A stretch of 64,000 bases of DNA from Aegilops tauschii subsp. strangulata (lineage: Eukaryota; Streptophyta; Magnoliopsida; Poales; Poaceae): assembly GCF_002575655.3 (NCBI RefSeq), contig NC_053041.3, positions 117,644,318-117,708,317 of the forward strand, written 5' to 3'. Shown one piece after another: positions 32,137-42,589 of this stretch. The position numbers were made by a program, and so were the translations under genes. Each line of letters begins with the position of its first letter. The stretch's first letter is position 1. Below the pieces are notes generated by a model, which saw only the letters and a program-made list of their open reading frames with translations, was not told the origin of the DNA and did not search any database.

Positions 32137-34985
32137 TTACATTGTGATGAATCGAACACCCATAGAGTTCTGGTGTTGATCATGTTTTGCTCTAGGGAGA
32201 GGTTTAGTCAACGGATCTGCTACATTCAGGTCCGTATGTACTTTACAAATATCTATGTCTCCATTTTGAACATTTTCACGAATAGAGTTGAAGCGACGCT
32301 TGATATGCCTGGTCTTCCTGTGAAACCTGGGCTCATTGGCAAGGGCAATAGCTCCAGTGTTGTCACAGAAGAGAGTCATCGGGCCCGACGCATTGGGAAT
32401 AACTCCTAGGTCGGTAATGAACTCCTTCACCCAGATTGCTTCTTGTGCTGCCTCTGAGGCCGCCATGTATTCCGCTTCACATGTAGATCCCGCCACAACG
32501 CTTTGCTTGCAACTGCACCAGCTTACTGCCCCACCATTCAAAATATACACGTATCCGGTTTGTGACTTAGAGTCATCCAGATCTGTGTGGAAGCTAGCAT
32601 CGACGTAACCCTTTATGACGAGCTCTTCGTCACCTCCATAAACGAGAAACATATCCTTAGTCCTCTTCAGGTACTTCAGGATATTCTTGACCGCTGTCCA
32701 GTGTTCCATGCCGGGATTACTTTGGTACCTTCCTACCAAACTTACGGCAAGGTTTACATCAGGTCTGGTACACAACATGGCATACATAATAGACCCTATG
32801 GCCGAGGCATAGGGGACGACACTCATCTTTTCTCTATCTTCTGCCGTGGTCGGGCATTGATCCGTGCTCAATTGCACACCTTGCAATACAGGCAAGAACC
32901 CCTTCTTGGACTGATCCATATTGAACTTCTTCAATATCTTGTCAAGGTACGTACTTTGTGAAAGACCAATGAGGCGTCTTGATCTATCTCTATAGATCTT
33001 GATGTCTAATATATAAGCAGCTTCTCCAAGGTCCTTCATTGAAAAACACTTGTTCAAGTAGGCCTTTATGCTTCCCAATAATTCTATATCATTTCCCATC
33101 AATAGTATGTCATCCACATATAATATGAGAAATGCTACAGAGCTCCCACTCACTTTCTTGTAAACACAGGCTTCTCTATAAGTCTGTGTAAACCCAAACG
33201 CTTTGATCATCTCATCAAATCGAATGTTCCAACTCCGAGATGCTTGCACCAGCCCATAGATGGAGCGCTGGAGCTTGCATATCTTGTTAGCATTCTTAGG
33301 ATCGACAAAACCTTCCGGCTGCATCATATACAATTCTTCCTTAAGAAAGCCGTTAAGGAATGCCGTTTTGACGTCCATTTGCCATATCTCATAATCATAG
33401 AATGCGGCAATTGCTAACATGATTTGGACGGACTTCAGCTTCGCTACGGGTGAGAAAGTCTCATCGCAGTCAACCCCTTGAACTTGTCGATAACCCTTAG
33501 CGACAAGTCGAGCCTTATAGATGGTCACATTACCATCTGCGTATGTCTTCTTCTTAAAGATCCATTTATTTTCTATGGCTTGCCGATCATCGGGCAAGTC
33601 AGTCAAAGTCCATACTTCGTTTTCATGCATGGATCCTATCTCGGATTTCATGGCTTCTAGCCATTTGTCGGAATCTGGGCCTGCCATTGCTTCTTCATAG
33701 TTTGAAGGTCCACCGTTGTCTAACAACATGATTTCCAGGACAGGGTTGCCATACCACTCTGGTGTGGAACGTGTCCTCGTGGACCTACGAAGTTCAGTAG
33801 TAACTTGATCCGAAGTACCTTGATCATCATCATTAGCTTCCTCTCTAGTCAGTGCAGGCACCACAGGAACATCTTCCTGAGCTGCGCTACTTTCCGGTTC
33901 AAGAGGTAGTACTTCATCAAGTTCCACTTTCCTCCCACTTACTTCTTTCGAGAGAAACTCTTTCTCCAGAAAGGACCCATTCTTGGCAACAAAGATCTTG
34001 CCTTCGAATCTGAGGTAGAAGGTATACCCAATGGTTTCCTTAGGGTATCCTATGAAGACGCATTTTTCCGACTTGGGTTCGAGCTTTTCAGGTTGAAGTT
34101 TCTTGACATAAGCATCACATCCCCAAACTTTTGGAAACGACAGCTTAGGTTTCTTCCCAAACCATAATTCATACGGTGTCGTCTCAACGGATTTCGACGG
34201 AGCCCTATTTAAAGTGAATGCGGCAGTCTCTAAAGCATAGCCCCAAAATGAGAGCGGTAGATCGGTAAGAGACATCATAGATCGCACCATATCCAATAGA
34301 GTGCGATTACGACGTTAGGACACACCATTTCACTGAGGTGTTCCAGGCGGCGTGAGTTGTGAAACTATTCCACATTTCCTTAAGTGTGTGCCAAATTCGT
34401 GACTCAAATATTCCCCTCCACGATCTGATCGTAAGAATTTTATTTCCCTGTCACGTTGATTCTCAACCGCACTCTGAAATTCCTTGAACTTTTCAAAGTT
34501 CTCAGACTTGTGTTTCATTAGGTAGACATACCCATATCTACTCAAGTCATCAGTGAGAGTGAGAACATAACGATAGCCAACGCGAGCCTCAACACTCATT
34601 GGACCGCACACATCAGTATGTATGATTTCCAATAAGTTGGTTGCTCGCTGCATTGTTCCGGAGAACGGAGTCTTGGTCATCTTACCCATGAGGCATGGTT
34701 CGCACGTGTCAAATGATTCGTAATCAAGAGACTCTAAAAGTCCATCAGCATGGAGCTTCTTCTGCGCTTGACACCAATGTGACCAAGACGGCAGTGCCAC
34801 AAGTATGTGGGACTATCATTATCAACCTTACATCTTTTGGTACTCACACTATGAATATGTGTAACACTACATTCGAGATTCATTAAGAATAAACCATTAA
34901 CCAGCGGGGCATGACCAGAAAATATATCTCTCATATAAATAGAACAACCATTATTCTCGGATTTAAATGAGTAGCCACCTTTATA
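32137..34985 (-). pseudogene. Copia pol: integrase, reverse transcriptase, RNase H (broken)
   Basis: On the minus strand from about 34,985 to 32,137: the gag-pre-integrase zinc-binding region (LWHCRLGHIG; C-x2-C as CEPCLMGK), the integrase core (IHTDVCGPM, DD-E region with FLRSDRGGEY), then RT (KWIFKKK, MDVKTAFLNG, catalytic YVDDILLMGN near 33,110) and RNase H (ASFHTDL, CEAEYMA, HIKRRFNSIRE). A frameshift lies near 34,735-34,800 and two stops (TGA, TAA) lie at 34,315-34,345. This is a defective polyprotein; gag and protease are deleted. It is a routine Triticeae retrotransposon. Confidence 0.93.
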
Positions 34986-35401
34986 GCCACCCAGTTACGT
35001 TGTGACGTTTGGCACACCCAAAGCACTCCTATCGTATCCGGGAGTTGCACAATCTCATGGTCTAAGGAAATGATACTTGACATTTGGAAAAGCTCTAGCA
35101 AACGAACTACACGATCTTGTGCTATGCTTAGGATTGGGTCTTGTCCATCACATCATTCTCCTAATGATGTGATCCCGTTATCAATGACATCCAATGTCCA
35201 TAGTCAGGAAACCATGACTATCTGTTGATCAACGAGCTAGTCAACTAGAGGCTCACTAGGGACATGTTGTGGTCTATGTATTCACACATGTATTACGATT
35301 TCCGGATAACACAATTATAGCATGAACAATAGACAATTATCATGAACAAGGAAATATAATAATAACCATTTTATTATTGCCTCTAGGGCATATTTCCAAC
35401 A
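34976..35401 (-). repeat. Truncated 5' LTR of the Copia element
   Basis: 426 bp identical in extent to 31,679-32,104 of the other LTR. The break to internal sequence occurs at GGTGG, a short motif shared by the two sides, which suggests a deletion by microhomology. Confidence 0.9.
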
Positions 35402-35476
35402 CAAACATATTCAATTTAAATTAATAAAAGTATAATACAAATATAAGTAGACATAGCGAGTACAGATAAATCAACA

Positions 35477-38017
35477 TCATGCGGTGTTGTTCGCTCGATA
35501 CGGGCATTCCCTACGTGAATCTCCAGGACACCTACAAACGCGGCATCGCCTTGGTTCTCCCATCTGGCTATGGTCCATGTCATTGCGATGACGCCTAGAC
35601 TGACATCGTCCCTTGGCGGTTCTCATCAAGTCGGCGTTCGGAACCCATTTCAGCCCATCTAGCGACATCATTTTGTAGTTCATATCAATGCCCCAGGCCC
35701 AGAACTCACCGTTCCAAGTGTTGTACAGATTGTACATGTTGAAGTACGGTGATATGTATGGCTCAACACTGATTTTTTTGATCTGCAGCCGCCCGGAGCA
35801 CATGACTACAAGGGCAGCCCTCAAGCTTGGGCTTGTTACACGTGCACTCACAGGACGTTGGGCCGAGGGTGACAGCTTGCTTTTTTGATCCTCTGTGGTG
35901 ACCCTTAACGTACTTGGCTCGCACATTGACCTCCCACTTATTCCTAAGTGCGTCCACTTTCCTGCAGCCATGGCTTTGGGACTTCTTTGCTTTCTCGACC
36001 AGATGTCTTTGCATCTTCTCGGACCATGGCTTGTTCAATTCAACTTGTGCTTTAGCCACGGTAACCCTGTCTGCAAAGTATGACAGGGTCCGGTTCCAAG
36101 TTTCTTCAATTAGGGCTGTGATAGGCAAGGCTCTCACCCCTTTAAGAACACCATTGTACACCTCTGACATGTTGCTGGTCATTATTCCATACCGAGCCCC
36201 GGTGTCGTGAGCCTGCGCCCACTTGTACAAATCAGGGCAATTCTCGCCGATCCACTGGCTCAAATTTATGGCCGTCCTTCGAACCCTCCCGTCTTCTCTC
36301 TGCAGCAAGGCCGCGCGCTCGATCTCACCATTGATACCTGCCCAGATGGCATTCATTTTGGCTTCAGTTTTCTGCATGCACATCCTCTTGAATAACTTGA
36401 ACCAATCCTTATTCTTGAATTTGGAGTAAAAGTTTGCTGCCAAATGCCGCATGCACGACCTTCCCTCTAGATCCGGCCACCCCCACTCTTCTGACGACTC
36501 CTTAATTATGTCGAGAGCACTTAATAATCCTGTGTTGCGATCAGAGATGATGCAAACACCTAAACGCTCTTTCACGACACCCATCTTCACGCAGCTCAGG
36601 AACCACAACCAGCTATCTTTGTTCTCGCTCTCGACCAGTGCGTATGCAATAGGAAGAAGCTGATTATTTGCATCTGCTGCAATCGCCACCAATAGTGTGC
36701 CCTTGTACTTTTCAATGAGAAAGGTACCATCAGCTGATAATACCGGGCGACAGTGCCTGAAGGCTTGTATAGTCTGGGCGAATGCCCAGAATAAGCGGTC
36801 CAGGATTAGCTCACCCGGGTTCTTTGGGTTCTGACGTTCTCTCCGCCAAACTTGAGTCCCCCTATTAGCACTTGCTATCTGATGAAGCATTCTGGGGGCA
36901 TAAGAATAGGCCTCCTCATAGGTTCCATACAAGTTTTTGAATATATTTTCCTTCGCACGCATAGCCTTGCTGTAGCTGACAGGGAAGCCAATCTGATCTT
37001 CTGCATCTTTTTGCAAAGCCCTAACACTAATGTTGAGACTTCCCTGCACAATCGTTTCCATCACCTGTGCCACATATCTTGCCGTCACATTGCAGTGATT
37101 TGAAAGAGTCCCAGTTTGCTCACAGCTATGCTGCACTATTTTTGTGATATGCCATGACTGACATACCCAAGGCTTCAGTCTAGCGAGAGCTCTTCCGCAG
37201 CAACCTTTCGCGGTGTGGATGCATATGACCTTCAACTCTTTTTTATCAAACTGCTACACTTTTTGCTGGCGGTGGAGGGCGATTGCATACCTATTAATTG
37301 CTTGGTAAGCAGACTTCTTGTCTGGGAAAACCTGCCCAACCTCCAGGCTCCCCGCTTCTAGGCCAGAAACAGAGTGAAATTCATTTGTGATGCTCATATC
37401 CTGTAAAAACCCAGGTTGCAGTGACGCCGCGACCGCCCTCTGGGGAGGAACATCTTCTTCTTCGCTTGACTCAGAAGATGCGGAAGGGTGATCGTCATCA
37501 TCGAGCGCCTCCGGCAATCCCTCCACGTGTTCACTCATGTCAACGGCCGCATACCAATATCACGTGTCATACACAGGCTGGTCTCCCATCGGTTCCGATG
37601 GGCCGATGCTAGGGGCTGATGTGATGGCCAACTCGACCTCACCGCCCCTGCTACTGCATCCGGCAACATCAGTGACTGAAATGAAGTCCACATACACCAT
37701 CGGCTGACCAAACACTGGGTTATTGGGATTGCTTGCAAACCTCATGTACGACCCCCACGACTGATCACCTGTGACAGGCCGCAAACCCCAACGGGCAGCT
37801 GTCCCATCATTTGCTCCGTCAGCGACGAAGGCCTCTATTGTCATTTTTTCCCCTGCATCCCTGGGCCAAACACCGCTCGGATGCGCCTTCTGACAGCTGC
37901 GTAACCCACGTTCACCATGTCTCTAACTACAACTGTAGTCGACTCGCACAAGGACACATCCACCCCGAAAGGACCGTCCCGTAAGACGTTTCCATAGTAC
38001 ACTACTAAATTTTCCAT
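35477..38017 (-). pseudogene. mudrA: MURA-type transposase of the large MULE (broken)
   Basis: Starts at ATG 38,017 (MENLVVYYGNVL), just after an acceptor (GGTTAG), and ends at 35,477. The N-terminus has a ubiquitin-like/MuDR region and an acidic linker (DDDDHPSASSESSEEED), then the MuDR DNA-binding part (VFPDKKSAYQAINRYAI, then GCCGR). The MULE catalytic domain follows with the DDE set LSADGTFL, ISDRNTGLLSAL and TSNMSEVYNGVLKGVRALPI, plus the CxxH motif (RSCMRHL). A SWIM zinc finger (CECTCNK...CPCSHVLRAA) and a CCHC-like end (RRCRVCRCPGDSRREC) complete it. Defects: a frameshift in an A run near 37,848, TGA near 37,557, TAG near 37,255, and a frameshift in a T run near 35,771. Catalytic residues are all kept, so loss of function came from these small changes. 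Confidence 0.92.
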
Positions 38018-38021
38018 AGTA

Positions 38022-39620
38022 CCTAACCAAAATACATGTTTACATTTCAAACAATTAGTAACTGAACATTTAATGGTAGTACGATGACAACATTTACATA
38101 TCAGACGACTAAAATAATAATCGTATTTTCGTTACAAATATTCATTTTGTTTTTAGAATCATTTGCTTAGACTTTCCGGGGTTGTTTGGTTAATGGGTAT
38201 TTAGAGATCTTTTTTTTCTCTAACTCGTCTACGAGCGTCACAAACTAAAACTCTGTTTGCTTTTCTCCAACTACCCCAAAAATATCCTAAACTGATCCTC
38301 GTAACATGCAAAAACTGAGCTTTTGGAAAAACAACTATTAGTAAAAACTAATTTTCTTACAACAGGTTATGACAAAACCGATGGTAATTACTCGCTATCC
38401 AAACAACCACTAAACATAATAGTACGATAATAACATTTTAATATCATATGAGTAAAACATTTAATTTCTTCCGGCTTTATATAATTTTTTCATATCATAC
38501 GATAACAATCATTTATTTACAAATAATAATATTTGCAGCGGCATGCACATTATTCACAATAGTACATCAATACAAAAAATGTTATCAAAATTACGGCGTC
38601 ATTTTATAACTTAGCTCCAATATGGATGTGCTTGCGAATGCAATTAAGCGTCAAAATAGTTCCAATAAATATCCGTCACCAGTGCTATATGAACGGAGTC
38701 AACCTATTATCACATGAAAATCAATATTACACACGGATTTTTCTTCCTGCTATCAAAAGTATGAAAATAGCACTTGCATGTATGTGGTCATCACCTCAAA
38801 AGGGACAACGAAGATGGATACACAATTTCTTCAATCACGTCATCTCCTCCTTGTTTGCTACTAAGATGAATTATTTTACCTAATTACATACATCATTAAG
38901 TACATTAGCACCTAATCTTAACATATAAAATTTAGATTATTGCGACATAACAAAGTAGACCTACGGTTTCCTAACTATAGACTTATTAATAAACATACCA
39001 CATGAAATGAACAATTACAGTATAATTTTTTCTTAATTACCGTATTAAGATTTCCCGCATGTCAATACTAATGGACGCACCTAACATTAATACAACATCT
39101 TCAACCTACTCTTCTAAAAAATAGTGTAAATGCTACATCTGTCGTCTGAAATTATTTCTAACCTCTAAGCACTACCATCGCATAGCTAATAACAAGCTAA
39201 AAGACGAACTAATTACCACCCTGCATGCACAAATAAATCAATGTATTGCAAAGCTCATACCTTAATCTTCAACTTCGTAGTTCACTTCGCTACACAAATC
39301 CTACTCCTGAAGCTCTAAATGACTCCAAAAAATAATAAAATAATACCTAACACAACAGAGAACACATAGTTATGAACTAAACAAAAAAGAGTACAAACTT
39401 CATGCATGCGAACGAAACCAACAAAAATGGATAGATCTTACCTTCGTCTATCTTTTCTTCAACTTCAGCATATTCAAAATCCAACTCTAAATCGCCCTAA
39501 ATCACGAGTGAAAGTGCCTAGTCAGTTTTGCTTTCTCTCTGTTCTTGCACGCAGAGAGTAGAAGAGGAGGCAAGAGTGTGCTTGCGCACGGAGAATACGC
39601 ATACTATATAAAAGGAAGAG
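38022..39620 (-). other. Leader and intron region of the MURA gene
   Basis: About 1.6 kb of AT-rich sequence without a coding frame between the MURA ATG and the right terminal repeat. The acceptor before the ATG implies a long 5' UTR intron here. Confidence 0.6.
39602..39613 (-). promoter_or_regulatory. TATA box of the MURA promoter
   Basis: On the minus strand this reads CTTTTATATAGT, at the inner edge of the right terminal repeat, in the place matching the TATA box after the left repeat. Confidence 0.5.
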
Positions 39621-39621
39621 C

Positions 39622-40230
39622 ATCCCTGTAGTGTCGGCACAACAGGTTCCCACATCGTGTGAGTGATTCCCGCAGTGCCGTCAAATCCGCTGAGGCAAAA
39701 GAAGAAAAAACCGGAGTGATTCCCGGGCAGCAGCATCGCCAAAGCAACCAGTGCAGAGCACCGCTGAGTGTCGGCACTAAGGGTCAAAGTTCACAGATTC
39801 CCGCGCGTGGGAATGAGGGTTGTCTGCGTCGGAATCAGCGCCGTCAGCTGTCGCGCGTGCAGGAAAGATGCCGCCAGCAGCAGTGGCGGCAGGGCCCGTG
39901 CCTCGGCCCGCGCGCAGCAGCAGCTGTCGGCCAGCCAGGGACAGCGCCAGGGGCGGCCGCCTCCCACGGTGGCGGCAGGGCCCACCTGGCCCGCCCCGTT
40001 TCGTCGCGGCACGGTGAGTAGTTGGGATTCCTGTTCGGCTGGGTGGCCGCCTCCTGCGGTGGCGGCAGGGCCCGCCGCCTCGTGGCGTGGCGGCAGGTGC
40101 CACGTGTCGCCCGCCGCGGCTGCCGCCGCGGCTGCCGCCACCGCTGAGGGGGTCTTTTTTGTCAAATTGATCCACAGGTAGTCCTTTTTGTTAATTCATC
40201 TCGGTAGAGGGTCCTTTTGGACAAAAAATC
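39622..40230 (-). repeat. Right terminal inverted repeat of the large MULE
   Basis: About 609 bp, inverted relative to 22,250-22,846. The outer 120 bp and a central GGAGGCGGCCACCCAGCCGA block are closely alike; the middle has diverged by small indels. Confidence 0.88.
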
Positions 40231-40239
40231 AGATTTCTG

Positions 40240-40491
40240 TGGCGCATGTTTTCACGGTTGCCTGCAGGGCTGTCCTCCGCGCAAATGGGACTCGACGGCG
40301 CAGGCCGGTCGCTCAGGCGAGAGTAGGGCGACGAGCAGCTGCGGCCATGTATGTGAAATGCACTGACGAGCGTGGCTCAAACTCTAATTTCCGTCGCCGT
40401 CTTAATGCGTAGTTGATGTTCTTACCGGCCGCCGGCGATGCATGAGTTGATTACCGAGCCGGCGATGGCCGATGCATGAGTTGCATGGCTT
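40240..40491. other. Short spacer between the MULE and the Harbinger element
   Basis: 250 bp of unique-looking sequence with an imperfect repeat of GGCGATG-GATGCATGAGTTG. It is the continuation of the sequence left of 22,250. Nothing coding is seen. Confidence 0.5.
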
Positions 40492-40494
40492 TAA

Positions 40495-42256
40495 GAGCAT
40501 CTTCACCCATTCGGTCCCCCAGGTGCTGAAAAAGAGTCACCTGGAGGCAAACTGGCGTTAGATTGGCGTGTGGGGTGACTCCGTTTCCGGTCGTTGGCCC
40601 ACAGGTCGCCGCGGGCTCGGCGATATTCCGTACTAAATTATTGCAAATTCAGCAATTTAGCACGAACTCGGCGAAATTTCATTGAAATTTGTACGAAAAA
40701 CATAAAAACATGCAAACTACGCCTACTACTACACCAAACTACGCCTAACCACTGCGCCCGCGTCCACCGCCCGCCATCCATATGCCGAGAAGCCTGTAGA
40801 AGCTGGTGCAGTCGTCGCTGTCGTTGTCATCGTCGTCGCGCGCCTCGCCGGTGCCGCCGCCGTCCCTGCTGCACCCCTGGCCAGGGTCGCCGACGCGCAG
40901 TGGGGCGCTAGACGGCCCGGCCTCGTCCTCCTCGTCGCTGTCGAGGACGATGACGCCGCCCTCCTCGCGCCCGCGGCATCGGGCCTGGACCTCCGCATAT
41001 GCCCGGCGCTGGCGGCGCACCTGCTCGCGGACGTAGTCTTCCCTCGCCCATTTTAGGGTTTCGGCCGGACCAGGCGAAGGGAGCGTTGGGAGGGCCGGGC
41101 ACCCTCGTTGATGACGAGGGCGCCGCTGCGGGTGCGGCGCCGGAGCGGCGTCTCCACCGGCTCTGGCTTGACGGGGCGGAGCGCCGGCGAGCCGGAGGAG
41201 AGCGAGCCGGAGCCCGACGACGAGGACGTCCCCGGCTCCATTCGCCGTGGCGTCCAGGAGCTGCCACAGCTGCGAGAGAAGGACGGCCGCGGCGGGTACT
41301 CGAGGCGCGGCACGTTGCCGGTCTCGATGTGATCGAGGACGGCCTCGAGGGTGCGGCCTGGCACGCCCCACCACTCGCGCCGCCCGTCGGTGTTGAGGCG
41401 GCCGCGGGGGATGATGCCGTTGACGGAGGCGGTCTGCTCTTGGCGGCGGCGCTCGAAGTATATCGTCCACAGCGTTTCGCTGTCGGCGGCGTACCTCGGC
41501 TCGTTCCGCTGCTCCTCCGTCAGGGACGAGCGGAAGCGGGCGATCTCGGCCCGTCGTGCCGCCCCTTCGGGCACCGGTGGCACCGGGACGTCGGCGACGA
41601 TTAGCCTCCACGCCCCCGGTACACGCATGTCCTGGGGCGCCGGATACTCGGCCTCGTAGAGGAGGCGTGCCTCCGGCTCTTGGAGATGGCAGCGGCCGAA
41701 GCCGTTCGCCGCTGCGCTGTCGCCTGGAAACCTCTCGGCCATTTGCTCGTCGGCGGGAAGGGGGGAGAGTGTTGCTTTGTGCAGCGGATGCGAGGGGGGC
41801 TGGGAGCTGTGATGTTCGCCGTCGGGGAGGTCGCCTTTTATAGCCGCAGCGGGGCGGCGAGATGCTGCATGCTGGGCGACGCGTGGCGGGAGCGAGCGGG
41901 ACGCGCGTTGGTGGCGCCTTCACTGCGCCGCCCATGAGGCATCAACGGGGGCTGACTGGTGCGGCAGCCTTGGCCAGCGTTTGCATTGATTCGTGCGGGA
42001 ACCGAGGCGATGAGGACGACGAAGCGGCGTCTCGCTGACTCGGCGGGCCCATCCTCGTTCGCGCCAAAATCGCGTTCCCCCGCGCCCCCAGGCGCTCCCC
42101 AGCGCGCCGGGTTCGGCCTGGGTCGGTCGACGCCAATTTCGGCCCAAACCGGCGAAAAACGGGTTCCTGGGGCGCGACTGGGCCGATTTTTGGGCGCCGG
42201 CGCAAAAAAATTGTCGGAAAGAGTGGCCCGTGTTGGAGGCGCGGCTGGAGATGCTC
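40495..42256 (-). mobile_element. PIF/Harbinger-type non-autonomous element, 1,762 bp
   Basis: Ends GAGCATCTTCACCC and the inverted GGCTGGAGATGCTC are flanked by TAA at 40,492-40,494 and 42,257-42,259, the 3-bp duplication type of PIF/Harbinger. Inside is a GC-rich coding-like minus-strand ORF, no DDE transposase. Confidence 0.85.
40745..41742 (-). pseudogene. Coding-like ORF inside the Harbinger-type element, one frameshift
   Basis: Starts at ATG 41,742 (MAERFPGD) and reads 228 codons with PGAWRLIVADVPVPPVPEGA, RRAEIARFRSSL, WTIYFERRR, WWGVPGRTLEAVLDHIETGN and CGSSWTPRR, then shifts frame near 41,060 and goes on as ETLKWAREDYVREQVRRQRR, ARCRGREEGGVIVLDSDEED to CTSFYRLLG and a stop at 40,745. 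The repeated-looking WWGVPGRTLE block and coiled, acidic tail suggest a real protein family of unknown function that is widespread in Triticeae elements. I do not recognise a function. The frameshift makes this copy non-functional. Confidence 0.6.
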
Positions 42257-42259
42257 TAA

Positions 42260-42588
42260 GATACAATCGATTTCATTGTGTAGTGGTAAAGTGCGCATCA
42301 ATATTTTCCATGTAGATAGTGTGTTCAAGTCATGCTCGTGCGAGAGATCGCACTTCAACCAGTTTAGTCTCGTACCGCTTAAGGAGTGAAAGTTGGACCA
42401 ACTTATAATAGGAAACATGTCCACTCTTTCAAAGATCACAGCGACTGCCTAATGGGCATGGGTTTAGTACCTAAGTTGTATTAGATTAGATTCTATTAGA
42501 AATAGATATTCAATGTTGTTTTAGAACTATCATTACACTTAACAAAAATATAATAATACAATATTACTGCCTGGCATATTTCCAACAA
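42260..42588 (-). repeat. LTR-like fragment (Copia type)
   Basis: On the minus strand it starts TGTTGGAAATATGCC at 42,588, as Copia LTRs do, and continues through AT-rich sequence to the Harbinger target duplication. The far end is not seen; the family is different from the Angela-like element at 30-35 kb. Confidence 0.45.
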
Positions 42589-42589
42589 T

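Larger units (their letters stand above)
30394..35401 (-). mobile_element. Ty1/Copia element (Angela/BARE-like ends) with internal deletion, 5,008 bp
   Basis: In minus orientation it starts TGTTGGAAATATGCCCTAGA (from 35,401) and ends CTCCAACA (30,394), flanked by CAAAC at 30,389-30,393 and 35,402-35,406. The 3' LTR (left) is 1.7 kb, while the 5' LTR (right) keeps only its first 426 bp. A deletion has removed the rest of the 5' LTR, the primer site, gag, protease and the start of pol. It lies within the large MULE, between the PMD and MURA genes. Confidence 0.93.
22250..40230. mobile_element. Large Mutator-like transposon (MULE) with four genes, 17,981 bp
   Basis: The 9-bp sequence AGATTTCTG occurs at 22,241-22,249 and again at 40,231-40,239, exactly flanking ends that read GATTTTTTGTCCAAAAGGAC inward from both sides. 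Long inverted repeats of about 600 bp follow. Inside are a GRF-like zinc-finger gene (plus), a SANT-like gene, a PMD gene and a MURA transposase (all minus). Two later insertions, a solo-LTR-like element (23,096-25,779) and a Copia element (30,394-35,401), each with its own 5-bp target duplication, account for 7.7 kb; the original transposon was about 10.3 kb. Every gene is broken, but the ends and duplication are perfect, so the element inserted as one unit. Confidence 0.93.

Noticed and set aside
39777..40175. Overlapping frames in the right MULE terminal repeat
   Set aside because: They are produced by GC-rich repeats within the terminal repeat and have no counterpart that stays open in the left repeat.
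42270..42340. tRNA-like A and B box motifs (TAGTGGTAAAGT and GTTCAAGTC) suggesting a SINE
   Set aside because: The stretch is better explained as part of an LTR starting TGTTGGAAATATGCC at 42,588; no tail or target duplication supports a SINE.
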